This document shows positions 1-8,716 of a stretch of DNA of 64,000 bases, in pieces. The stretch spans positions 57,557,338 through 57,621,337 of the forward strand of contig NC_063452.1 in the NCBI RefSeq assembly GCF_020379485.1, in the 5' to 3' direction. The notes below the pieces were generated by a model. That model had not been told where the DNA came from and did no database searches. It worked only from the letters and a program-made list of their open reading frames with translations. Each line of letters begins with the position of its first letter. The first letter of the stretch is position 1. This DNA is from Brassica napus. Lineage: Eukaryota; Streptophyta; Magnoliopsida; Brassicales; Brassicaceae. The position numbers were made by a program, and so were the translations under genes.

Positions 1-727
1 TTTTAGCATAATATAACTCAGTTGTCATTTGCTAAATTTATGGTTTTTATTTATATTTTTTATTATTTAATTATAATATTTTCATTTTACATATGAAAGA
101 TAAATAAATTTTCTTTCAAACAATATTTTTGTAAATGTATTTTTAAAAAAATAATCAATTAAAATTGTTATTATCATTGAATATCATTATTTTTGACATA
201 ATTTGAGTTTTCGTTTACATCAAAACTTATCATATTTTAGGATAATTTTAATTTAAAATGTAATTTTCATATTTTTCAAACAAATTCTAAAAATATTTTT
301 TAAATATTTTGTTATAATTGTTAAAAAAATATTGAGTTGCATTTCAAATAAAAAGGTAAAGATATTAAAAATATTCTAATTAAAATATATAAAATTTAAT
401 ATAGTTTTAAGAAAATGGTCAAAATAAAAAAAATTACACATAAAATAATCATGATTTTTGTTAACTGGGCGGATCATTATTTATATGATATCGCACACGA
501 AAGAAAAATTTTTGTTTTTAAAATTATCTAATTAACTCTATACTCATTTTTTTATATTTTTTATATGATATCACACATTCGTAAAAAAATAGATAGTTTA
601 AGATGCAAAAAAAAATATTTACTTAATGAATATAATATGAACGAATATTACAAATACATCATTTAATAAAATAAATAATTAAAAACTGAAAATTCATATC
701 CGCGCTGGCCCGCAGATCAGGGTCTAG
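1..727 (+). mobile_element. Helitron-like element, 3' part (cut by window start)
   Basis: AT-rich non-coding DNA ending in GGGTCTAG followed by T, preceded by a GC-rich segment (CCGCGCTGGCCCGC). This is the usual 3' end of plant Helitrons (CTRR, then host T). The same sequence is complete in the second copy (about 17866-19144), where the 5' end TCTTCTATATTATTAAAAGA is seen, so here the 5' part lies outside the window. No transposase coding capacity: non-autonomous. Confidence 0.6.
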
Positions 728-1442
728 TATATATTAAAACAGAAGTTATGACATTGATTCATGTATGATTTTTAAAAAAATGGATCTATTCCTAAATAGT
801 TATGTTGCATTTAATCTCTAATCTTATCATTTAAATTTTGGACCTACCAGAAATTTTTATTGGGCTATCAATAATTGAATTTAAACTAGATTTATAGATA
901 GTATAAATTAAATATATATAATTTAATATTGTAATATTATATCTCCATATGTTAAATATTTAAATATTTGCCGATGTTAGCTTTTAAAGTTATAAAGATT
1001 TTTTTTAAAATAACAAAAATCATATTATCTAACAATGATTAATTTTTACTACCTTAAACCAATGAAAAAAAAATTTAAACTATATAGTTTATTTTAAAAA
1101 TTAAACAAAAACCAAATGTTTAATTTTTTAAAAACTTTCTAAATTTGTGAAATATTACAATATCTTTGAATATGACAATAAACCAATATTTTAATAATCT
1201 TTATATATATAGTTACGATTTTAATAATGAAATAATAATCCGAAAATATATATATAGAAGAAAATACAAATACATGTGAAAGTTTGAAACAATCTATTCA
1301 ATGAAGAAAATATACCGTAAACTTATTATGCTTTAAAAATTGATAGACACATATATATTATAATATATACCAATTTAGAATTGAAAACAAAATAATTATA
1401 TAAAATAAATGAAAACAAAAATCCGCGCGAGTCGAAATCTAG
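728..1442 (+). mobile_element. Second Helitron-like element, back to back with the first
   Basis: Begins TATATATTAAAACAGAAG directly after the CTAG of the preceding element and ends CCGCGCGAGTCGAAATCTAG followed by T, again a Helitron-type 3' end. No coding capacity. The exact 5' end is ambiguous because a TC dinucleotide is only found inside the preceding CTAG terminus (TCTAG), so the two elements may share or overlap their junction. The repeat copy is at 19145-19857. Confidence 0.5.
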
Positions 1443-1675
1443 TTGTCAAATTGTTACGGAGACATTTGACACACCCATTAGTCATTATTTATTACCATGA
1501 AGGCCATGAAGGTGATTTAAGTTCAAAATTTCTACATTAAATATAAACATGTGATATACTAACACTAACCTTGCTCCTTTGGACTCCTAATTTCCCTACA
1601 ACTTGTGGCCCAGGCAACAGTTGGTGATGCCTATGAGACATGAAACCTTACTCGGAGATATACCTGGACAGTTAT
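1443..1675. other. Spacer between Helitron and MITE, no gene seen
   Basis: Short single-copy sequence with no long reading frame, part of the distal upstream region of CONSTANS. It ends in the target site of the MITE (ACAGTTAT at 1668-1675). Confidence 0.6.
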
Positions 1676-2194
1676 CTATGTTGCACCGGGACGGATACGG
1701 GGACAGATACGGGTACGGAAGCGGGGACGGGAAACGGAAAAACTAAAAAATTATGGCTACGGGTACAACAAATATATATATGTTAAAAATATATATATGC
1801 TATCCATAATGGACAAAATAAGAAAAGATTACACCAAAATCTTAACATAAAAAATAATTCAATATATTATTTGAAATAATAATTATTAAAACAATAATTA
1901 AACCTTTTTTATAATCAAAATTTGGTTTATTTAATAAAAGTTCATAAACTTAGAAACAAGATTGAAAGTTAAAAATACAGTTAAAATTTTACTTACTTTT
2001 ATTTTTTGGAAAAAGGTAAATGAATTAGCTTAAGATACAAATAATATTGAAGAAAATTCATTTCAAATATTCCATAAATGAACTACTACATCCCCGAAGT
2101 GTCCCCGTGCTTTTTCTATGGTGTTTCCGTCCCGGAAACGTTTCCGGTACGGGTACGGGTACGTGAACCAAACTGCCGTCCCGGTGCTTCATAG
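1676..2194. mobile_element. hAT-like MITE in the CONSTANS upstream region
   Basis: A 519-bp non-coding element with terminal inverted repeats CTATGTTGCACCGGGACGG (left) and the complement of CTATGAAGCACCGGGACGG (right), differing at two positions. It is flanked by perfect 8-bp direct repeats ACAGTTAT (1668-1675 and 2195-2202). Eight-base duplications are typical of the hAT superfamily. The termini contain runs of ACGGGTACGG-type sequence and the core is AT-rich. It ends about 350 bp upstream of the CO start codon. Repeat copy at 20091-20609. Confidence 0.85.
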
Positions 2195-2202
2195 ACAGTT
2201 AT

Positions 2203-2543
2203 CACACGGTTCAAGAAGAATATTCAACTATGTAAACTTTTCCTGGAGCCACATAGATAGAGTACCTACCTAGCTTTACTATAAATAAATCCAAGTGAAA
2301 ATAGTAAAAGGTGACGAATATAGTAACACCACATGGTGTTTTTATCCTCTTGAGCATCTCTCAGTGGCAAGTAGCTGAAAATCTATAATAAGAAATGTGT
2401 GAACAGTTCCCAAATTATAGCTCTTTGCCACGTGTAAGCAACTGAGGATTCGGATTCCCTCACAACAAGATAAAGCTTTATTAGCCCCTTCTCTCAGACG
2501 CAATCTCACCCACCACCAAACTAACTACATCAGTGAGCAAAAT
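2203..2543 (+). promoter_or_regulatory. CO: CONSTANS proximal promoter and 5' leader
   Basis: Sequence between the MITE and the CO ATG. It contains a palindromic G-box CACGTG at 2429-2434 in the context GCCACGTGTAAG, and a TATA-like TATAAATAAA near 2279-2288. G-boxes are bound by bHLH and bZIP factors, so light or clock control is plausible but inferred. The transcription start cannot be fixed from sequence alone. Repeat copy at 20618-20958 with the G-box at 20844-20849. Confidence 0.55.
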
Positions 2544-3818
2544 ATGTTCAAACAAGAGAGTAACAACATTTGTAATAGAGAGAACAACAGAGGGGCACGA
2601 GCCTGTGACACATGCGGGTCAACCATCTGCACCGTGTACTGCCATGCTGACTCTGCCTACTTATGCAATAGCTGCGATGCTCAAGTCCACTCTGCCAATC
2701 GCGTTGCTTCCCGCCATAAACGTGTCCGGGTCTGCGAGTCATGTGAGCGTGCCCCTGCTGCTTTTATGTGTGAGGCAGATGATGTGTCTCTATGCACAGC
2801 CTGTGATTTAGAGGTTCACTCCGCAAACCCTCTTGCTAGACGCCATCAGCGAGTTCCAGTTGTGCCGATAATTGGAAACTCTTGCAGCTCCTTGGCCACC
2901 GCTAACCACACAACAGTGACCGAGCCAGAGAAGAGAGTGGTGTTAGTTCAAGAGGATGCCAAAGAGACGGCTTCATGGTTGTTCCCTAAAAACAGTGACT
3001 ATCACAACAACAACAACAACCAGAACAATGAGTTGTTGTTTAGTGATGACTACCTAGACCTTGCTGATTACAACTCCAGTATGGACTACAAGTTCACCAG
3101 TCAATACAATCAACCTCGACATAAACAAGACTGCATCGTACCAGAGAAAAACTACAGTGGAGATAGAGTTGTTCCGCTCCAACTTGAAGAAACAAGAGGA
3201 AACTTGCGGAACAAGCAACAGAATATCACATATGGCTCCTCAGGAAGCCAATACAACAACAACGGTTCCATTAACCATAACGTAAGGCTTTTGAATATTT
3301 GCTTCTTTTTCATCATACACACAAATCACATATTAGCTACCAAGAATTAATCTGTAAGTACCAGACGTTTATAATAATTAAAAAAAAATTTGCATCTCTT
3401 TAGTCCTCTCTTACCAAGGGGATTGAGAATTGTCTTGGTTTTTTTCTGTAATTAGGCATACAATCCATCAATGGAAACTGACTTTGTGCCGGAGCAGACA
3501 GCACCTGACACAACAGTTTCACATCCAAAAACGCACAAAGGGAAGACAGCACAACTACCTGAACCTCTAATTCAGATTCTCAGTCCAATGGACAGAGAAG
3601 CTAGAGTCCTGAGATACAGAGAGAAGAAGAAGAGAAGAAAGTTTGAGAAGACAATAAGGTATGCTTCAAGGAAGGCATATGCAGAGAGAAGACCGAGGAT
3701 AAATGGACGGTTTGCAAAGATGAGTGAAACCGAAGTAGAGGACCAAGAGTACAACACAATGCTAATGTACTGCGACACAGGATATGGCATTGTTCCTTCA
3801 TTCTATGGCCAAAAATAA
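2544..3818 (+). CDS. CO: CONSTANS, B-box/CCT flowering-time regulator (copy 1)
   Basis: Two exons, 2544-3281 and 3456-3818, separated by a 174-bp intron with GTAAGG donor and ATTAG acceptor; the spliced protein is 366 aa, against 373 aa for Arabidopsis CO as I recall it. Two tandem B-box zinc fingers occupy about residues 21-105 (the first begins CDTCGS). The middle is Asn/Gln-rich. A CCT domain spans about 292-335 (from [20 protein letters not shown] to GRFAK), and the C-terminal VP motif GIVPSF is present. CO activates FT in leaves under long days; CCT joins NF-Y to bind DNA and the VP motif binds COP1. Residues 5-15 and the Asn-rich centre match CO rather than COL1. The reading frame runs four residues (YGQK) past the usual SF end. 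An identical protein is encoded at 20959-22233. The assignment is strong; whether this is a separate gene or an assembly duplicate is doubtful. Confidence 0.95.
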
Positions 3819-5287
3819 AGATTACTAGATTGCTAAGCTGTAAATAAATGTCCAGTTTAAGATTATGTAAGGTTTGGTGCAATTCCTGGTTTCAAGAATG
3901 ATTACTTATGCTGCTATGTACAAGGGTGTGTAGTTTTGGTGCTAGCTATTGCTAATAGTAGTATACTTGTTCCTTTGCATTAGTTAAACACAAGCTGTCT
4001 ACTCCACAATTAGTTAAACACAAGTCCATAAACCAACGTGAACAATGCTGATTGTGAATGATTTAATGCCTATGTGTATGTATGGGCCATCCGCATAAAC
4101 ATTAGAGATAATAAAGAGCAATATATGCTTGCTCACTTTACCAATGTATATGCTGATAAAAAGAATGACAAGTGGACAACAAAAAGATAATAAAGAGAAG
4201 TGACATTGTTACTAAATGATGCCCTTTTTGCCATCTGGAATATGCCATAGAGCTACGCGTCTACGGTTCATTTACAATTCCATGATTAAGCTGGTGAAGT
4301 CTTTCATGTACCAAACATTACGTACAATCGAAAGATTCGGCTCTACGCATGCATATATATGTTTTCAGCCAAAGGTCTACTAAGCTACGCATCACATGAA
4401 TTGTTACTTGACATAGTCATATTCCTAGCGTCTAGTTATAGAACCAATCAATCACCATATTTGTTCTCTTCTTCGAGAACTTTAAGAAGATATAACAACC
4501 AAGTGAAAAAAAGTGCATAAAGTGAAAGAAAAGCTTGCTGCACTTTGCACTTTTTTAAAAATATCTAAAGATATTTCAGATCGTTTCTCACAGCCAGTGA
4601 GTCACAGCCATGGAAATTAAAAACCAGCTCCCAAACTTACAATCACAAGCTTTTTACATGGTCCCTTGACCCTCTTAGATTCTCACTCTTTTTGCTAGAA
4701 CAAGAAAAAAAAATGCTAACATAGATAATTGATAGTGTACCTTTATCATAATCTTATCTTGATTTCCTCCACATAATCCAGGGGAAAATAACTTACGTGT
4801 ACATGTAAGAGGAGTTCCTCAGTAACTATTCTGAGGAACATATAAGCCTAGATCTCAGTTACCATGGTAAACCTACTTTGTATTGTAGCACTTGTATCAG
4901 AAAATCAGTAAAATAGCAAAAAGATTCCAACAAGATGTCAAGAAATACGAAAAATACATCCTAGTATATCATCCAGCCTTTATGGACAAGTAACATATCC
5001 CAAAGATAAGTACCAGCAGTTTCAACTTTCAAGTAACTACTGGTTAGGAGACGAGTTACAGAAAAAAATTCCAATCTAATAAGTTTAACAACTCAAGTAC
5101 GCCTACTGTAATTCTATTTACAATCGAGTTGTCCATGGAAAGATCATCAACTTGGCATATTTGTTGTGATGACTGATAGGGTTGAGAATTACCAGAAGCA
5201 TTATTGTGACTTTGCGAGTGAGAGAAGCCTAACTTTAATGGGCCTACTAAGCCAATGTATATACGAAGCTCTTTAAAACCCATTAAT
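3819..5287. other. CO downstream region with a conserved non-coding block
   Basis: No convincing gene. About 4495-5040 carries short landmarks that recur in the same order at 16675-17400: GTGCATAAAGTGA, TGCACTTTGCACTTTT, CTTACAATCACAAGCTTT, GGTCCCTTGACCCTCTTAG and CCAGCCTTTATGGACAAG. The shared Dof-type AAAGTG/CACTTT motifs are dense. On the minus strand 5283-5056 encodes a 75-codon Ser/Gln/Asn-rich stretch (contains SHNNASGNSQPYQSSQQICQ) that looks like real protein but that I cannot identify. It may belong with coding-like sequence on the other side of the LINE insertion (see 6205-6532). Confidence 0.5.
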
Positions 5288-6204
5288 AAAGCCGCAGATC
5301 ATTTAAACAATGCATTGCCGGTGGGAGCACTCCTCGCCACCAGAGGAATCCATTCTGAGTTGACTTGCAAAAGGTGTGGAGAGCTGGAAACCATCACCCA
5401 TCTCTTCTTTGATTGCCCTTTTGCGGTAGAAGTCTGGGCCAAAGCCCCCCTCGTAACACCTGTTGACAGAGTGTCTGAAGCTGAAACGTTTAGAGATTGG
5501 CTGTCAACAAATGTTTCGAAAGGTTCCCTCCCTCCTGCAGGAGTAACGGCCTCCCTGCTCACGACATGGCTCTTGTGGAATCTCTGGATTGCAAGAAATA
5601 AATTGATCTTTGAAAACAAATGTTTCCAAGTTGAAGATGTTATCTCCAAGGCGGTGACAGATGCAAGGGAATAGGAGGGGGCTAATGCCAAGAAAAGTAA
5701 GAAGAAGGGCAGAAAGCGCCATTAAGCAAACGTCTCCCCTCAGTCCCTTCTTGTTGGATCGATGGTGCTTGGCAGGAAACCTCAAAAGCAGGAGGAATGG
5801 GCTGGATCATCAAGACTGCAGCAGGGGAAGTGCTCTGCAGGGGCTCCTCAAATCGCTCACACGTGTGCTCTGCTTTGATGGCGGAAGCGTTGGCTTTGCG
5901 TGAAGCTCTAAAGAAGGCGCAAGAGTTAAATCTTCAAAGCCTCCAAGTGTTCTCGGACTCCCAGGTCCTTATTTCGATCCTTGATGCAGGGGTGGATTTG
6001 AATGAGATTGCAGGTGTCCTCCAGGATGTCAAAAGCCTTGCCACTCTCTTCTGTCCGTTGTCGGTTGTTTTTATTCCTCGTGTAGAAAACTCTCAGGCTG
6101 ATACTCTAGCTAAATCAAGCCTTTCTAGATTGTTAAATGTTGTTTGAACTGGTTCGATTTGATTTAATGCAAGTGGTTTGACAAAAAAAAAAGCCGCGGA
6201 TCAT
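5288..6204 (+). mobile_element. 5'-truncated LINE (zf-RVT plus RNase H remnant), copy 1
   Basis: Body 5303-6189, ending in a short poly(A), flanked by 15-bp direct repeats AAAGCCGCAGATCAT (5288-5302) and AAAGCCGCGGATCAT (6190-6204) with one mismatch. The 5' reading frame (to 5674) carries the reverse-transcriptase zinc-binding motif CKRCGELETITHLFFDCPFA. After a stop and frame change comes an RNase H domain with all four acidic positions: D in WIDGAW, E in LMAEALAL, D in VFSDSQ and D in SQADTLAKS. This is the 3' end of a plant L1-type non-LTR retrotransposon. It lacks endonuclease and most of the reverse transcriptase, so it is dead on its own. Repeat copy at 23703-24619. Confidence 0.9.
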
Positions 6205-6532
6205 CAAGAAGTCCTAAAGTGGCAACATCAAACATGTTTTCAAACTTTGGTACATTTTGAGAGTTGCTGGCTCCTGATGGATCAGACAGTTATATCTTTA
6301 ATTACTGGTTTCTTGTAGAGAGACCGGTTTGTCGATTTTGTCGGTTTCCTCGATCGATGGTAGATTGTTTTTTATTTATGTTTAATAAGTCAGTGGTCAC
6401 TATTAGGCTATCATAGGTTTGGTGAAAATTGATATTTTCGAGACGGATCTTCAAAAATTGAATTCTTTTCGAGCCGGTATTGTGGATAAAAAATAACCAA
6501 GCAGTTTCAAGAGATCGTGCCATCTTTGAAGC
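6205..6532 (-). pseudogene. Unrecognised coding-like remnant cut by LINE and hAT insertions
   Basis: On the minus strand, sequence just beyond the LINE reads ...DPSGASNSQNVPKFENMF..., ending DVATLGLLDDPRL at the LINE target site. Low-complexity Ser/Asn composition and acidic patches look like a transcription-factor or co-regulator exon. The stretch at 5283-5056 on the same strand, across the LINE, has similar character. No stop-free frame joins them and I do not recognise the family. It could be an old gene fragment broken by the two insertions, or chance open sequence. Repeat copy at about 24620-24948. Confidence 0.3.
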
Positions 6533-6540
6533 CTCATTCG

Positions 6541-7505
6541 CAGTGCCGTGCGAAGGGTTTTAGGGACCTAAGGCAAGTTTTAAAAATAAACTTATATACA
6601 ACTATAATGAAAATAAAAATAAACTTATATGCAATCCATGAGAAGCTGTCTACTAGAGAAAGGGTTAGAAGTTGGAACCAAAATGCTGATGTTTCTTGTG
6701 GGTTTTGTCAAGAACCTTTGGAGACAAGGAAGCATTTGTTTTTTGAGTGTCCATACTCTTTACAGATTTGGGAAACGCTTGCAAGAGGTGTGATGGGTGA
6801 TCTATATACGATGGAATGGGAGAACATTCTCAAACTCACATCACAAGCTTCAAGCTGGAGCAAGCTTGCTCTCTTTATAACAAGACATGTGTTTCAATCA
6901 GCAGTCCACGCCATATGGAGAGAAAGAAACAGAAGAAGGCACGGAGAAGATCCAGCACCAAGCATGCTTCTAATTAAAAGAATTGACAAGGAGATGAGGA
7001 ATAGATTCACTATAATTAGGCAGAAAGGAGATATGGAGTATGAAGGAGGAATGGCCTTATGGTTTAGTACAAGATAGAGTTTTTGGAGTTTTCATATTAT
7101 TATAAAATTGTAGTAGTTAAAGTTTGGAGAAGATAGAAGAAACTCTAAAATAGGTAACACATGATGTAACAAAGTATTTTTCTTTTGAATTCAATTTAAC
7201 ATTCAATTAAAAAAAAAACTATAATGAAAATAATTTTTTTTATACGATATATCACATTCGCCAAAAACACAAATTTAACACTTACAAGAATAAGTTTATT
7301 ATATAAATATGCTATATTATGTCATATAAGAAAAAAATACATGGATTAAGAAAGTGAGTTAATCGATTCTTGTGGAAATTGTTTTTTAGAAAATAAGTTC
7401 AACAACTAGATTAGAAATTATTTTAAATTTTGGGACCCTAAAAAAAGTAATATTATTTGGGAGCCTAAAGCAAATGTCTTTTTCAATACACTTTAGGAAC
7501 CCCTG
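6541..7505. mobile_element. hAT-type non-autonomous element with a LINE nested inside, copy 1
   Basis: Ends CAGTGCCGTG (left) and GGAACCCCTG (right), so both strands begin CAG, as in many hAT elements. Perfect 8-bp target duplications CTCATTCG are at 6533-6540 and 7506-7513. No hAT transposase is present. A LINE fragment (6617-7217) is inserted inside. The repeat copy is at 24957-25921 with the same duplications. Confidence 0.85.
6617..7217 (+). mobile_element. LINE 3' fragment (zf-RVT) nested in the hAT element, copy 1
   Basis: Encodes the zinc-binding tail of a plant LINE reverse transcriptase (CGFCQEPLETRKHLFFECPY, then WRERNRRRHGE) to a stop at 7077, then a 3' UTR ending in poly(A). It is flanked by perfect 16-bp direct repeats ACTATAATGAAAATAA at 6601-6616 and 7218-7233. 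It lacks RNase H, so it belongs to a different LINE family from the one at 5288-6204. Severely 5'-truncated and inactive. Repeat copy body at 25033-25633. Confidence 0.88.
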
Positions 7506-7513
7506 CTCATTCG

Positions 7514-8158
7514 TTCATGCTCGAGATGTTATCTTGTACCTGGCGCATTACACTCACTTGCAAAATAGAGTGGAAGCAATAAGGTACTACTCATTCAGAT
7601 CCAATATTGGTTGTTGGAATATACATTGCTGAGGAAAATCAAGTGGACATGAGAATCGCAACTACTGTTACCAGAGAACACAAACCACAGTCATACGTAA
7701 CCGGTTATAGCCACCCCTGTCTGTAACAACTACTCACTGAAGATGTTTTTCAGTAATGTTTAATGGCTCGAGAACTCGTGAAATTTAGTTTATTGATTAG
7801 TATTATCTCAATCTTTGGCGAATTATATCTATATGCTCTTTTGAGCTTATTATGTCATTTATTGGTAATTTTATTTTGGTTTATTTCTGTTTTTATAAAA
7901 AAAAAGTTGTATGAATTTTGCTTTTTTATGGCTTCATACTAAAAATGTTAAAAATACTTTGGTACGTAGTTAAACCGTAGAAAAATAGTGTTGGAAACGG
8001 TGCTAGACCTAAGTCTGGCCCAGAGAAAAGATACATAAAAATCCGCTTTTGCTTACGGCTCAAAAGATATATATGGGCCGTAATTTGACGGATACCAAAC
8101 AAAGAAAACAGATATCGACTAGAGGCAGAATTTAAAAAGTTGGATCATAATAAACAAC
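7514..8158. other. Intergenic, 3' side of bZIP gene
   Basis: No gene or complete element seen. The last 100 or so bases probably include the 3' UTR of the minus-strand bZIP gene. The copy at 25930-26578 differs by a few single-base or dinucleotide indels in T, A and TA runs. Confidence 0.5.
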
Positions 8159-8716
8159 TCATGATGGCTGATGAGTTCCATCTGTAATAGAAGAGAAGTC
8201 ATGATCCAAGGAAGCAGAAGAGTATCTGCCATTGATGCTTCTGCTTCCTCCTGCTCCTATAACCTTCTTCATGGATGTGATAACTTGATGAAGCGCCAAG
8301 TTTTTCTCTTTAAGACTCGAGTTCTCTTGAAGAACAAGATCATTGCTATTCGAGGCTTGGTTAAGCTTTTCTAAAAGCTGCTGGTTCTCGCTTCTAAGCC
8401 AAGCAACCTGCGAGAGAAGCTCATCTAAGTGTCTTTGCTTTCTCATTCTTGACCTTCTTGCTGATTCTCTGTTAGATACCATACGTCTTTGCTTTCTCTC
8501 GTTGATGACGAATATATCTTCAGTTGCTTCATCTGACGTGGTAGAGTTGTTGCTTGCAGGAGATTGTAGATTAAGTTCTTGAAATTGAGGGTATGGGAAA
8601 ATATTGAGATTGTTGTTGGAAGGGTTTAAGTTGTTGTAGTAATGGTTTAAGTGGAAGTAGTCTTGCTGTTGCATGTTGTTAAGACTTGAGCTATCATAAT
8701 TTGGCTGCATGGTCAA
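8159..8716 (-). CDS. bZIP3: bZIP transcription factor, bZIP3-like (copy 1)
   Basis: Intronless 185-aa protein, as usual for group S bZIP factors. Residues about 72-91 form the basic region ([20 protein letters not shown]). N82 and R90 give the N-x7-R DNA-contact signature, and leucines at 100, 107 and 114 start the zipper, which continues imperfectly to about 150. The N-terminal 60 residues are rich in Asn, Gln and Tyr. Group S factors bind ACGT-core elements as homo- or heterodimers in the nucleus. I favour bZIP3 because it lies next to CO and the RING gene, as AT5G15830 does; sequence alone would also fit bZIP42/43-like proteins. A TATA-like GTTTATA complement lies about 60 bp upstream (8777-8783). 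The encoded protein is identical at 27136-26579. Confidence 0.88.
   Translation of the reverse strand: MTMQPNYDSSSLNNMQQQDYFHLNHYYNNLNPSNNNLNIFPYPQFQELNLQSPASNNSTTSDEATEDIFVINERKQRRMVSNRESARRSRMRKQRHLDELLSQVAWLRSENQQLLEKLNQASNSNDLVLQENSSLKEKNLALHQVITSMKKVIGAGGSRSINGRYSSASLDHDFSSITDGTHQPS

Noticed and set aside
2533..2811. Overlapping open frames in other frames and on the opposite strand across CO exons
   Set aside because: Shadows of the real CO frame: they have no family similarity and are rich in rare residue combinations, whereas the CO frame has B-boxes, CCT domain and splice sites.
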